This document shows, in pieces, positions 20,934 to 29,315 of a stretch of DNA of 64,000 nt. The notes beneath the pieces are model-generated. The model was not told where the DNA came from, made no database searches, and saw only the letters and a list, made by a program, of their open reading frames with translations. The translations under genes and the position numbers were made by a program. This DNA is from Streptomyces jumonjinensis (lineage in GTDB: Bacteria > Actinomycetota > Actinomycetes > Streptomycetales > Streptomycetaceae), in NCBI RefSeq assembly GCF_009600885.1, contig NZ_VCLA01000153.1, forward strand, positions 5,063 to 69,062. The letters are read 5' to 3'. Position 1 is the stretch's first letter. Each line of letters starts with the position of its first letter.

Positions 20934-21812
20934 GTGGCGGAGCCGGCACCGCGTGAATGGGCGAGGCACTGGCAGTACGAGGGACTGCCCGGCCTCGATC
21001 TGCTGCGGGGCCACCACCTCCGGCACACCTTCCGCCCCCACAGTCACGAGGGCTTCACCCTGGGCGCCGTCAGCGGCGGCGCCCAGGCCGTGAGCCTGCC
21101 CAAGGGCGGCATCACCGCCCGGCCCGGCAGTGTCGTCATGATCAATCCCGAGGTGCCCCACTCCGCCCGCGCCGGAGCCCCCGAGGGCTGGGCCTACTCC
21201 GCTCTCTACCCCTCCGTCGAGCTGATCTCCGAGGTGGCGCACGAGGTCACCACCCTGCGCGGCACCCCCGGATTCCGCGAGACGATCATCGACGACCCGC
21301 GGACCGCCGAACTGATCCGCGGCGTACACCAGGCCGCCGAGGCGGGGAACGCCCTCGCCGCCGACAGCCTGCTCAGGGTCGCCCTCGCCCGCCTCCTCGC
21401 GCGCCATGGCGGCCGGCTGCCCACCCGCACTCCACAGGACCCCGGAGCCCGTACGGCCGCCATGGCCAGGGCCCTCCTGGAGGAGCACCTCACCGGTCCG
21501 CCGCCGCTGGAGGAGCTGGCCAGGGAAGTGGGCACCAGCCCCTTCGCGCTGCTGCGCGCCTTCAAGGCCGCCTATGGGATGCCCCCGCACACCTGGCTCA
21601 CCGACGCCCGGGTACGCCGCGCCCGCCGCCTCCTGGACAGCGGCAGCACCGCCGCCGAGGCGGCCGTGGCCGTGGGATTCACCGACCAGTCGCATCTGAA
21701 CCGGCATTTCACCCGGATCGTGGGTGTGCCGCCCGGCGCGTACCGCAGAGAGCGCGCCCCTCGTGCGCCGTCCGGGCGGCCCGTCGCGCGCAAGAACGTA
21801 CAAGACCGCTGA
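20934..21812 (+). CDS. AraC-family transcriptional regulator
   Basis: The 292-residue protein has an N-terminal AraC cupin-like ligand domain (HHLRHTFRPHSHEGFTLG, then GGAQAVSLPKGG) and a C-terminal pair of helix-turn-helix motifs (LEELAREVGTSPFALLRAFK and AAEAAVAVGFTDQSHLNRHF). The GTG at 20934 begins where family similarity begins; the open frame upstream to 20616 is low-complexity. It directly precedes azlC and azlD on the same strand, so it is the likely regulator of that amino-acid exporter. The inducer is unknown. Confidence 0.88.
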   Translation: MAEPAPREWARHWQYEGLPGLDLLRGHHLRHTFRPHSHEGFTLGAVSGGAQAVSLPKGGITARPGSVVMINPEVPHSARAGAPEGWAYSALYPSVELISEVAHEVTTLRGTPGFRETIIDDPRTAELIRGVHQAAEAGNALAADSLLRVALARLLARHGGRLPTRTPQDPGARTAAMARALLEEHLTGPPPLEELAREVGTSPFALLRAFKAAYGMPPHTWLTDARVRRARRLLDSGSTAAEAAVAVGFTDQSHLNRHFTRIVGVPPGAYRRERAPRAPSGRPVARKNVQDR

Positions 21813-21837
21813 CGGAGTTCCCCGTAACGTCCACCGG

Positions 21838-22680
21838 GTGCCAGAACAGAGAACCCGCTCAGAGAGCCGCCCGCCGGCCCACCCGCGAATATCCGACGGG
21901 CCGCCGACCCCGGACGGCCCCGGATCCACCGCCGGCCCGGCCGCCGTGCCCCGGGGCGAATCCATGGCCGGGCAGGACTCGGCGGGGCAGGACTCGGCCG
22001 TGCTGCGCGACGCGCTCGGCGTCGGCGTGGCCGTGGGCCTCTCCGGATTCGCCTTCGGGGTGACCGCCGCCGGATCCGGGCTCAGCGTTCTCCAGATCTG
22101 CGCGCTCAGCCTGCTGGTCTTCACCGGCGCCTCACAGTTCGCGCTGGTCGGCGCGATCGCGGCGGGAGGCAATCCGCTCACCGCGGCGGCCGGGGCCTTC
22201 TTCCTCGGCGTACGCAACGCGTTCTACGGCCTGCGGCTGTCGCAGCTGCTCGCACTGCCCCGCGCGCTGCGCCCGCTCGCCGCTCACTGGGTGATCGACG
22301 AGACCACGGCGGTCGCCCTGGCCCAGCCGAACCGCAGGGCCGCACGCCTCGGCTTCACCGTGACCGGACTGACGCTGTACGTGCTGTGGAATCTGACCAC
22401 CTTCCTGGGCGCGGCCGGCGCCGAGGCCATCGGGGACACCAGGGCCTGGGGACTGAACGCGGCCAGCCCCGCCGTCTTCCTGGCGCTGCTCGCGCCCATG
22501 CTCCGCTCCACGACCGAACGGGTGACCGCCGGGCTCGCGGTCGTCCTGGGACTCGGCTTTCTGCCGGTGCTGCCCGCCGGGGTCCCGGTGCTGGTGGCGG
22601 CGCTCGCCGCGCCCGCCGTGCTCTGGCTCAAGGGTCGCCGGATCGGTGACCGGGAACGTACGAAGGGTGAGGACCGTTGA
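21838..22680 (+). CDS. azlC: AzlC-family branched-chain amino acid exporter, large subunit
   Basis: AzlC and AzlD together export branched-chain amino acids or related compounds. The 280-residue protein has a disordered N-terminus of about 55 residues, then AzlC membrane segments beginning RDALGVGVAVGLSGFAFG and including LLVFTGASQFALVG and FFLGVRNAFYG. I chose the GTG at 21838 because TAACGT (21825-21830) sits exactly seven bases upstream; an ATG at 21964 would give a shorter form. It overlaps azlD by four bases. Confidence 0.88.
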   Translation: MPEQRTRSESRPPAHPRISDGPPTPDGPGSTAGPAAVPRGESMAGQDSAGQDSAVLRDALGVGVAVGLSGFAFGVTAAGSGLSVLQICALSLLVFTGASQFALVGAIAAGGNPLTAAAGAFFLGVRNAFYGLRLSQLLALPRALRPLAAHWVIDETTAVALAQPNRRAARLGFTVTGLTLYVLWNLTTFLGAAGAEAIGDTRAWGLNAASPAVFLALLAPMLRSTTERVTAGLAVVLGLGFLPVLPAGVPVLVAALAAPAVLWLKGRRIGDRERTKGEDR

Positions 22681-22985
22681 CCATCTGGATCGCCATCGCG
22701 GCCACCGCCGTCGGCTGCTATCTCGTCAAGCTGGCCGGACTCCTCGTACCGGCCGGAGCCCTGGAGCGCCCCCTCGTCCAGCGGCTGGCGGTGCTGCTGC
22801 CCGTCGCCCTGCTGGCGGCGCTCACCGCCCAGCAGACCTTCAGCGCGGGCCAGTCCCTCGTGCTGGACGCCCGGGGGGCGGGGCTGCTGGCGGCGGCCCT
22901 GGCGCTGGTGCTGCGCGCCCCGTTCCTGGTCGTGGTCGGTGCGGCCGTCGCGGTCACGGCAGGCGTGCGGGCGCTCGGCGGATGA
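22677..22985 (+). CDS. azlD: AzlD-family exporter small subunit
   Basis: This 102-residue hydrophobic protein with about three membrane helices (IWIAIAATAVGCYLVKLAGL; LAVLLPVALLAALTAQQTF; the C-terminal Ala/Val-rich helix) matches AzlD in length and position. It begins at a TTG inside the TTGA overlap with the azlC stop, a clear case of translational coupling with a rare start codon. Confidence 0.85.
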   Translation: MTIWIAIAATAVGCYLVKLAGLLVPAGALERPLVQRLAVLLPVALLAALTAQQTFSAGQSLVLDARGAGLLAAALALVLRAPFLVVVGAAVAVTAGVRALGG

Positions 22986-23158
22986 CTCCGGCGGGGGCCG
23001 CCCCTGCCGGCATCGGCACGCGTGGCCCCCGCCCCCCGTAGCCCCCGCCCCCGTCCCCTGCCGCCCGGTGGCGCCGCGCCGAGCCTCCGGCCCCTGCGCC
23101 GGACCCCGCTGCGCCGGACCTGAGCACCCCCTGCCCCGAATCCGGCCGGCGACGCCGG

Positions 23159-24100
23159 TCAGCCGATCGACCGCCCGTACGCGAGCAGCGTCCGCAGCGC
23201 CTCGATCGTCACGATGGGCCGCGCCTCCAGGGCCACCCCCGGAGTCCACTGCCGCCAGTTCACCGGCCAACCGCCGTCCTCCGCCTGCTCCCGCATCAGA
23301 TGGTCCAGCGAGAGCTTCATCTCCTCGTCGGTGAACCACCGGCGGGCCAGGGAATCCGGCGTACGCGCATAGTCGTACGGAAAGTGGTACTCGCCCGGCG
23401 CATAGCCGTCGGCGAGCGGGTAAGCCGCCAGCCGGTCCGGATCGAGCACCGCCAGCCGGTGCTCGCGCACCTGCCTCCCCAGCCGGTCGGCCGCGGCCTC
23501 CGCCCGTGCCCGGTCGGGCACCCCGTCCAGAAACGCGACCGCCGCCTCGACCTCATACGGATGGGACCGGTCCAGCGCCTCCACGGCGGCCCAGCAGAAG
23601 TCCGTGGCCCTGAAGAGCCAGGCATGCCAGACCTGGTTGCGGTGGAGCAGACCGACCACCGGCCCCGTCGCCAGCAGATCACCGGGCGGATTGTCCATGA
23701 TCGGGATGAAAGGAGCCGCCGGATAGCGGCGCTGTGAGGGGAGAATCGCGGGCAGCGCGCCCTCCCGCGTCGAGACCGAGGTGAAGAAACGGCACATCCG
23801 TTCCACCCGCAGCCCGCCGCAGTGACCGATGGAGTCCAGCACCCGCAGTGCGTGCCCCGCGTGCAGCGGTTGACTGACCGGACCGCGCAGATCCGGTTCG
23901 AGGGCGTGGCCATAGCCGCCGTCCGCGTTGAGATACGCGGACAGCGCCGACTCGACGGCGTCCGAGCCGCCGCCGAGAAAGTGATAGGCGAAACGCCGCT
24001 GTTCGAGCACTCGGGCGGTGAGCCAGACGAACCGCTCGGCGCGGGTGAGTGGTGACGAGGGAGAGGGCGAGGGCGGGGGGGCTGCTCCGGTTCCGGCCAT
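23159..24100 (-). CDS. Prenyltransferase/squalene-oxidase-fold protein
   Basis: The 313-residue protein has repeated alpha/alpha-toroid features (LNADGGYGHALEPDLRG, and a C-terminal QAEDGGWPVNW resembling a QW motif) of the prenyltransferase and squalene-oxidase repeat superfamily. No catalytic DCTA or DXDD motif is visible, so activity is uncertain. The start at 24100 is supported by TACGGT seven bases upstream on the same strand (24113-24108). The open frame continues upstream to 24760 but overlaps other genes. It is divergent from the DUF3046 gene, sharing a 78-bp promoter region. Confidence 0.75.
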   Translation of the reverse strand: MAGTGAAPPPSPSPSSPLTRAERFVWLTARVLEQRRFAYHFLGGGSDAVESALSAYLNADGGYGHALEPDLRGPVSQPLHAGHALRVLDSIGHCGGLRVERMCRFFTSVSTREGALPAILPSQRRYPAAPFIPIMDNPPGDLLATGPVVGLLHRNQVWHAWLFRATDFCWAAVEALDRSHPYEVEAAVAFLDGVPDRARAEAAADRLGRQVREHRLAVLDPDRLAAYPLADGYAPGEYHFPYDYARTPDSLARRWFTDEEMKLSLDHLMREQAEDGGWPVNWRQWTPGVALEARPIVTIEALRTLLAYGRSIG

Positions 24101-24178
24101 GCCACCGACCGTAGAGGGAAAGTGCCTCCGGCATATGGAATGTGCGGTACCGCAACCCTGGGGCGGGATACTGATGCC

Positions 24179-24373
24179 ATGCGGTTGACGAATTTCTGGG
24201 AGCGGATGGCGGACCACTTCGGACCGTCGTACGCCGAATCCTTCGCACGCGATCATGTGATGGCCGAACTCGGCGGACGGACGGTGCATGAGGCGCTGGA
24301 CGCCGGGTGGGAGGCCAAGGCGGTATGGCGGGCGGTCTGCACGGCGGTCGACGTACCCTCCGACAAACACTGA
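24179..24373 (+). CDS. DUF3046 family protein
   Basis: This 64-residue protein begins [15 protein letters not shown] and contains [21 protein letters not shown], matching the small actinobacterial DUF3046 family, usually encoded next to recA and recX as here. Function is unknown. The start at 24179 is the first Met matching the family; the frame upstream is not conserved. Confidence 0.82.
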   Translation: MRLTNFWERMADHFGPSYAESFARDHVMAELGGRTVHEALDAGWEAKAVWRAVCTAVDVPSDKH

Positions 24374-24522
24374 GACGCCGACCCCGTTCCGCCGGAACGC
24401 ATCCGTCCGCCCCAGGGCGTGCCGCTGCCGCGAGGCACGGGCCGGCCGGCTGACGCCCGGCTCGGGCCGGAGCGCCCCAGGGCGGCTGCCCGGCCCTGTA
24501 CGCCGTAGGCGACACTGGCCCC

Positions 24523-25974
24523 GTGGCCCCGAAGAACGACAAGAGCGACCAGAGCAGCAAGAACCAGGCGGACCGGAGCGGAACCGGCGGGCCGGTAACC
24601 GGCCAAGACGACCGGAACCGGACCGGCGACGGCATACCCCGGCGGACCGTGACCGCCGACGCGCCGTCAAGGGACACCTCCGCCGAAGGCGTGCCGACCA
24701 GTGGTGCCCCTGCCGAAGACGCGCCGTCACGGGACGCCCCCGCCGAAGACGTGCCGTCACGGGACGCCCCCGCCGAAGACACGATCGGGCCGGATCGGCC
24801 CCCGTCCGGGCAGACCGGCGGATCCCCCGCCCGGATGCCCCGCTGGCTGCCCCGCGCCATGATGCTCGCGCTGGCCCTCTACGCCTGTTTCCAGCTCGGC
24901 AACTGGGCCTTCCACCAGCTCATCGGTCTGCTGATCAACATCCTGATCGCCTTCTTCCTGGCCCTGGCGATCGAGCCCGCCGTCGGCAGGATGGCGGCGC
25001 GCGGAATGCGCCGCGGACTCGCCACCTTCCTGGTCTTCTTCGGAGTGCTGATCGCGACGGTCGGTTTCGTCGTGCTTCTCGGCTCGATGCTCGCCGACCA
25101 GATCGTGACCATGGTCGGGGACTTCCCCAAATATCTCGACTCGGTGATCAGCTGGATCAACCAGACCTTCAACACCAGGTTGTCCCGGGTGGAGGTCCAG
25201 GACAGCGTGCTGCGCTCCGACTGGCTGCAGAAGTACGTCCAGGACAGCGCGAGCGGTGTGCTGGACGTCTCGGCCACGGTCCTCGGCGGGCTCGTCAGGC
25301 TGCTGACGATATTCCTCTTCTCGTTCTACTTCGCGGCCGACGGACCCCGGCTGCGCCGCGCGCTCTGCTCCGTGCTGCCGCCCGCCAAGCAGACCGAGGT
25401 GCTGCGCGCCTGGGAGATCGCCGTCGACAAGACGGGCGGCTACCTCTACTCGCGCGGTCTGATGGCGCTGATCTCCGGTATCGCGCACTACATCCTGCTG
25501 GAGATCCTGGGTGTGCCCTATGCCCCGGCGCTCGCCGTCTGGGTCGGTCTGGTCTCCCAGTTCATCCCGACGATCGGCACGTATCTGGCGGGGGCGCTGC
25601 CCATGCTGATCGCCTTCACCGTGAACCCCTGGTACGCGGTGTGGGTGCTCGGCTTCGTGGTGGTCTACCAGCAGTTCGAGAACTATGTGCTCCAGCCCAA
25701 GCTCACCGCCAGGACGGTCGACATCCACCCCGCGGTGGCCTTCGGCTCCGTCATCGCCGGCACGGCGCTGATGGGGGCGGTCGGCGCGCTGATCGCGATT
25801 CCGGCCGTCGCCACGCTCCAGGCGTTCCTGGGGGCGTATGTGAAGCGGTACGACGTGACCGACGATCCCCGGGTGCACGGCCACCGGCGGCGCGGTGGGG
25901 GCCTGCTGCTGCGCCGGATGCGTACCGCGCTCACCAGGGACCGCGACGCCCGGCAGCCGCTCGATCCCGCCTGA
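24523..25974 (+). CDS. AI-2E family (TqsA-like) transporter
   Basis: The 483-residue protein has a hydrophilic N-terminus of about 105 residues followed by about eight membrane helices in the AI-2E/PerM arrangement. These include [16 protein letters not shown], a large loop (residues about 200-245) and [20 protein letters not shown] with TIGTYLAG. Family members export diverse small molecules or act as sodium/proton antiporters; the substrate here is unknown. Four 10-residue repeats fill part of the N-terminus. GTG 24523 is the first start of the frame, and no strong ribosome-binding site is seen. Confidence 0.82.
   Translation: MAPKNDKSDQSSKNQADRSGTGGPVTGQDDRNRTGDGIPRRTVTADAPSRDTSAEGVPTSGAPAEDAPSRDAPAEDVPSRDAPAEDTIGPDRPPSGQTGGSPARMPRWLPRAMMLALALYACFQLGNWAFHQLIGLLINILIAFFLALAIEPAVGRMAARGMRRGLATFLVFFGVLIATVGFVVLLGSMLADQIVTMVGDFPKYLDSVISWINQTFNTRLSRVEVQDSVLRSDWLQKYVQDSASGVLDVSATVLGGLVRLLTIFLFSFYFAADGPRLRRALCSVLPPAKQTEVLRAWEIAVDKTGGYLYSRGLMALISGIAHYILLEILGVPYAPALAVWVGLVSQFIPTIGTYLAGALPMLIAFTVNPWYAVWVLGFVVVYQQFENYVLQPKLTARTVDIHPAVAFGSVIAGTALMGAVGALIAIPAVATLQAFLGAYVKRYDVTDDPRVHGHRRRGGGLLLRRMRTALTRDRDARQPLDPA
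24658..24777. repeat. Four tandem 30-bp units in the AI-2E transporter gene
   Basis: Units at 24658-24687, 24688-24717, 24718-24747 and 24748-24777 encode [30 protein letters not shown] and [10 protein letters not shown]. The last two are nearly identical in DNA, indicating recent duplication. Confidence 0.95.
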
Positions 25975-26138
25975 TACGGCCACTCCGATCCCGCCTGGTC
26001 CGGGTGCGCGGCTGCTCTGACCCCGCCTGGTCCGGGTGCGCGGCTGCCCTGGTCCGGCCCGCGCGCCCATCCGGCTCTGAGCGGCGGGGCTCCCATGCCC
26101 CGCCGCTCGCCCGTCCGGGCGGCGCGCCGGAAGGGCGC

Positions 26139-26168
26139 TTGACACTAAAATCGAACATCCGTTCTGAT
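26139..26168 (+). promoter_or_regulatory. recA promoter overlapped by a LexA (SOS) box
   Basis: TTGACA at 26139-26144 is a perfect -35 element. The operator TCGAACATCCGTTCTG at 26151-26166 fits the Gram-positive SOS box (CGAAC-N4-GTTYG) except at its last positions, and it occupies the spacer and -10 region. LexA bound here would block RNA polymerase. A possible -10 is TCTGAT at 26163-26168. Confidence 0.85.
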
Positions 26169-26294
26169 GGAGGTTCTGGCCCCCGGCAGCCCCGGGTTTT
26201 CCACAGGTCAGCAGGGTGCCGGGGCCCATTGTCAGTGGCAGGGGTTAGCGTCTTTGACGTGAAGCGATCGACACAAGCAAATCGGGTGGAACCC

Positions 26295-27416
26295 ATGGCA
26301 GGAACCGACCGCGAGAAGGCGCTCGACGCCGCGCTCGCACAGATTGAACGGCAATTCGGCAAGGGCGCGGTGATGCGCCTGGGCGAGCGGCCGAATGAGC
26401 CCATCGAGGTCATCCCCACCGGCTCGACCGCGCTCGACGTCGCGCTCGGCGTCGGCGGGCTGCCGCGCGGCCGCGTCGTGGAGGTGTACGGTCCGGAGTC
26501 CTCGGGCAAGACGACCCTCACCCTGCACGCCGTGGCCAACGCGCAGAAGGCGGGCGGCTCGGTGGCCTTCGTGGACGCCGAGCACGCCCTCGACCCCGAG
26601 TACGCGAAGAAGCTCGGCGTCGACATCGACTCCCTGATCCTCTCCCAGCCGGACAACGGGGAGCAGGCGCTGGAGATCGTCGACATGCTCGTCCGCTCCG
26701 GTGCGCTCGACCTGATCGTGATCGACTCCGTCGCCGCGCTGGTGCCGCGTGCGGAGATCGAGGGTGAGATGGGCGACTCGCACGTCGGTCTCCAGGCCCG
26801 GCTGATGAGCCAGGCGCTCCGGAAGATCACCAGCGCGCTGAACCAGTCGAAGACCACCGCGATCTTCATCAACCAGCTCCGCGAGAAGATCGGTGTGATG
26901 TTCGGCTCGCCGGAGACCACGACCGGTGGCCGCGCCCTCAAGTTCTACGCGTCGGTCCGGCTGGACATCCGTCGTATCGAGACCCTGAAGGACGGCACCG
27001 ACGCGGTGGGCAACCGCACCCGGGTCAAGGTGGTCAAGAACAAGGTCGCGCCGCCCTTCAAGCAGGCCGAGTTCGACATCCTGTACGGGCAGGGGATCAG
27101 CCGCGAGGGCGGTCTGATCGACATGGGCGTGGAGCACGGCTTCGTCCGCAAGGCCGGTGCCTGGTACACCTACGAGGGCGACCAGCTCGGCCAGGGCAAG
27201 GAGAACGCCCGTAATTTCCTGAAGGACAATCCCGATCTCGCCGACGAGATCGAGAAGAAGATCAAGGACAAGCTGGGCGTCGGGGTCAGGCCGGAGGCGC
27301 CGGGTGCCGAGCCCGGAGCGGACGCGGCAGGCGGAGCGACTGCCGCCGACGAGCCGGCCAAGCCGGTGCCCGCCGCCAAGGCCAAGGCCACCAAGGCTGC
27401 GGCCGTCAAGAGTTAG
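26295..27416 (+). CDS. recA: Recombinase RecA
   Basis: RecA performs homologous strand exchange and triggers LexA self-cleavage. The 373-residue protein has Walker A GPESSGKT at 66-73, Walker [11 protein letters not shown], loop regions ([18 protein letters not shown]) and a C-terminal tail with the Ala/Lys-rich end typical of Streptomyces ([12 protein letters not shown]). The ATG at 26295 is the family start; the frame is open upstream but overlaps the AI-2E gene. It is followed nine bases later by recX. Expression should be SOS-controlled through the LexA box at 26151. Confidence 0.98.
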   Translation: MAGTDREKALDAALAQIERQFGKGAVMRLGERPNEPIEVIPTGSTALDVALGVGGLPRGRVVEVYGPESSGKTTLTLHAVANAQKAGGSVAFVDAEHALDPEYAKKLGVDIDSLILSQPDNGEQALEIVDMLVRSGALDLIVIDSVAALVPRAEIEGEMGDSHVGLQARLMSQALRKITSALNQSKTTAIFINQLREKIGVMFGSPETTTGGRALKFYASVRLDIRRIETLKDGTDAVGNRTRVKVVKNKVAPPFKQAEFDILYGQGISREGGLIDMGVEHGFVRKAGAWYTYEGDQLGQGKENARNFLKDNPDLADEIEKKIKDKLGVGVRPEAPGAEPGADAAGGATAADEPAKPVPAAKAKATKAAAVKS

Positions 27417-27424
27417 CGCGGACC

Positions 27425-28003
27425 GTGCCTTTCTCATCGAAGGGGCGAACCGAAGGGCAGGGCGGCGGCCCCGACTCGTCGAGGGCCGAGAAGGAGCCGT
27501 CGTCCCAGGATCCGGTGGAGCGGGCGCGGGCGATCTGCCTGCGCCTGCTCACCGGGACCCCGCGGACCCGCGCCCAGCTCGCGGACGCGCTGCACAAGCG
27601 GGGGATTCCCGAGGAGGCGGCCGACGAGGTCCTCTCCCGCTTCCAGGACGTGGGGCTGATCAATGACGCGGCCTTCGCGGATGCGTGGGTGGAGTCCCGG
27701 CACCATGGCCGGGGCCTCGCCCGGCGGGCGCTGGCGCGGGAGTTGCGCACCAAGGGGGTGGAGTCCGCTCTGATCGACAGGGCGGTGGGGCAGCTCGACT
27801 CCGACCAGGAGGAGGAGACCGCCCGCGCGCTGGTCGCCCGCAGGCTCCGCTCGACGCGCGGCCTGGACCGCGACCGCAGGGTGCGCCGCCTCGCGGGAAT
27901 GCTGGCCCGTAAGGGATACGGGGAGGGGATGGCGCTCCGGGTGGTGCGACGGGCGCTGGAGGAGGAGGGCGAGGATCTGGAGGGCCTGGGGGAGGACTTC
28001 TGA
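27425..28003 (+). CDS. recX: RecA regulator RecX
   Basis: RecX restrains RecA filaments. The 192-residue protein begins with about 30 disordered residues and then three-helix RecX repeats (ARAICLRLLTGTPRTRAQLA; LINDAAFADAWVESR; RGLARRALARELRTKGV). It starts at a GTG only nine bases after the recA stop, so the two are almost certainly co-transcribed. Confidence 0.93.
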   Translation: MPFSSKGRTEGQGGGPDSSRAEKEPSSQDPVERARAICLRLLTGTPRTRAQLADALHKRGIPEEAADEVLSRFQDVGLINDAAFADAWVESRHHGRGLARRALARELRTKGVESALIDRAVGQLDSDQEEETARALVARRLRSTRGLDRDRRVRRLAGMLARKGYGEGMALRVVRRALEEEGEDLEGLGEDF

Positions 28004-28050
28004 CGCGATCGCCAGCCCCTCGGAGACCTCAGCACCTCCGGCACCGCGAG

Positions 28051-28075
28051 GCCCGGGGCCGCCGGCACCCCGGGC
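28051..28075. terminator. Bidirectional terminator between recX and the rhodanese gene
   Basis: GCCCGGGG (28051-28058) and CCCCGGGC (28068-28075) form an 8-bp perfect stem with a nine-base loop, centred between two convergent genes. Confidence 0.6.
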
Positions 28076-28084
28076 TCGGAGCCT

Positions 28085-28510
28085 TCAGCCCTCCACCGGC
28101 AGCCCCGCCCCCTTCCACGCCTGGAAGCCGCCGATCAGATCCGTGGCCCGGTACAGACCCAGCCGGCGGAGCGACTCCGCCGCGAGAGAGGAGGCATACC
28201 CCTCATTGCAGATCACCACGACCCTCAGATCATGGCTGACCGCCTCCGCGGCGCGGTGGCTGCCCAGGGGGTCGAGCCGCCACTCCAGTTCATTGCGCTC
28301 CACGACCAGCGCACCCGGAATCAGTCCGTCCCGATCGCGCAGAGCCGCATAGCGGATATCCACCAGCAGGGCCCCGGACGAAGCCTCCTCGAAGGCCCGC
28401 TCCGGACCGACCCGGTCCAGCCCCTCCCGGACCTTCTCCAGCAGATCGTCTATCCCGATCTGCTCACCGACGACGCCAGGGTCGCCCACACGGTTGTCGC
28501 CACTGCTCAC
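28085..28510 (-). CDS. Rhodanese-like sulfurtransferase
   Basis: The 141-residue single rhodanese domain has LLVDIRYAALRDRDGLIPGA and an active-site loop with Cys in VVICNEGYASS, so a persulfide-forming Cys is present. Its ATG overlaps the stop of the upstream cysteine dioxygenase gene by four bases, implying coupled translation. The pair suggests disposal or rerouting of sulfur from cysteine; the acceptor is unknown. Confidence 0.85.
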   Translation of the reverse strand: MSSGDNRVGDPGVVGEQIGIDDLLEKVREGLDRVGPERAFEEASSGALLVDIRYAALRDRDGLIPGALVVERNELEWRLDPLGSHRAAEAVSHDLRVVVICNEGYASSLAAESLRRLGLYRATDLIGGFQAWKGAGLPVEG

Positions 28511-29121
28511 TGCCAGTCCTCCGGACGCTCGACCTGCTCAAGACGGAGTACCGCGCCGTTCCGGCTGAATCGGCGGATCAACGGCAGCGGCGGATAGTAC
28601 GCATGGACCGACACGGCATGCTCGGTGGCCGACTCGTTCAGCACCTCGTGCACATGGTGGGCGCCGAAGCCCCGGCCTCGCCCCTCCGTCAGCCTGCGCT
28701 CCCGGTCGACCCCCTCCTCCAGTTCCAGGGTCTTCCAGCCGCTCGCCGGGAGTCGCACGGCAAGGGAGTGCTCCTTCAGCTCGCCCCGGGCGGTCGCGAA
28801 GGCGCCCAGCGACTCGGCATGGTCGTGCCACCCGGTGCCCGAGCCCGGCGGCCAGCCGATCAACCAGGCCTCACTGCCCCCGGGACCGTCCAGACGGACC
28901 CAGGTGCGGCCCTCCGGATCGAGGGGAAGTGCGGCGATCAGCTCGGGATCGGCGGCGGCACGTCTGACGAAGTCGAGGAGTTCGGCGGAGTTCGGACCCA
29001 CCGGGTGGCCCCGACCCGGTGGCCGCGGCCCGGTGGGAGCGAGAACAGGGGAGGCGTCCGGAGCGGAGACAGCAGACAGGGAAGGGGAGGCGGAGACAGC
29101 GGGAGACAGGGAAGGGGACAT
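28507..29121 (-). CDS. Cysteine dioxygenase type I
   Basis: This cupin enzyme oxidises cysteine to cysteine sulfinate with ferrous iron. The 204-residue protein has the metal-binding GWHDHAESLGAF segment and the later HHVHEVLNES segment supplying the third His. A WLIGWPPGSGTGW lead-in is typical of bacterial CDO. About 40 N-terminal residues are low-complexity. I set the start at 29121 (AGGA about ten bases upstream) rather than the ATG at 29163. A short Cys-rich ORF lies 71 bp upstream and may control it. Confidence 0.85.
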   Translation of the reverse strand: MSPSLSPAVSASPSLSAVSAPDASPVLAPTGPRPPGRGHPVGPNSAELLDFVRRAAADPELIAALPLDPEGRTWVRLDGPGGSEAWLIGWPPGSGTGWHDHAESLGAFATARGELKEHSLAVRLPASGWKTLELEEGVDRERRLTEGRGRGFGAHHVHEVLNESATEHAVSVHAYYPPLPLIRRFSRNGAVLRLEQVERPEDWQ

Positions 29122-29192
29122 GGAGCACCGTCCTGGAAGTTCGCTGGAGCGCGCCGGCACCATGGCTCACGGCGCGGTGGGAGAAGGCGAAT

Positions 29193-29279
29193 TCAGCAGG
29201 AGGGTCGACACACGCAGCCCGCATAGCGAACGAGGTCCATATGGACCCTCCGCCACAGGCGCACATCGGTGTCGGTCAC
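29193..29279 (-). CDS. Putative Cys-rich leader peptide (uORF) of the CDO-rhodanese operon
   Basis: This is a 28-codon ORF starting with GTG at 29279 and ending TGA at 29193. It has the streptomycete leader-peptide look (RLWRRVHMDLVR) followed by GCVCRPSC, placing three Cys codons among the last seven. A -10-like TCTACT (29292-29287) lies seven bases before the GTG, and TTGACC (29315-29310) lies 17 bp further, so the message is probably leaderless. The TGA stop is 71 bp from the CDO start. Stalling at the Cys codons when charged Cys-tRNA is low could control translation or termination downstream. An internal GTG gives a 23-codon alternative. Confidence 0.6.
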   Translation of the reverse strand: MTDTDVRLWRRVHMDLVRYAGCVCRPSC

Positions 29280-29286
29280 AATTCGG

Positions 29287-29315
29287 AGTAGACCACGCAG
29301 ACCTCCGACGGTCAA
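29287..29315 (-). promoter_or_regulatory. Promoter of the leader ORF and CDO operon
   Basis: Reading on the minus strand, TTGACC (29315-29310), 17 bp, TCTACT (29292-29287), then seven bases to the GTG at 29279. The -35 element overlaps the last codons of the upstream monooxygenase gene. Confidence 0.6.

Noticed and set aside
20574..22217. Open minus-strand frame extending lhr upstream to about 2100 codons
   Set aside because: It runs antisense through the well-supported araC and azlC genes and has no Lhr-like residues before MARTALDSFSP.
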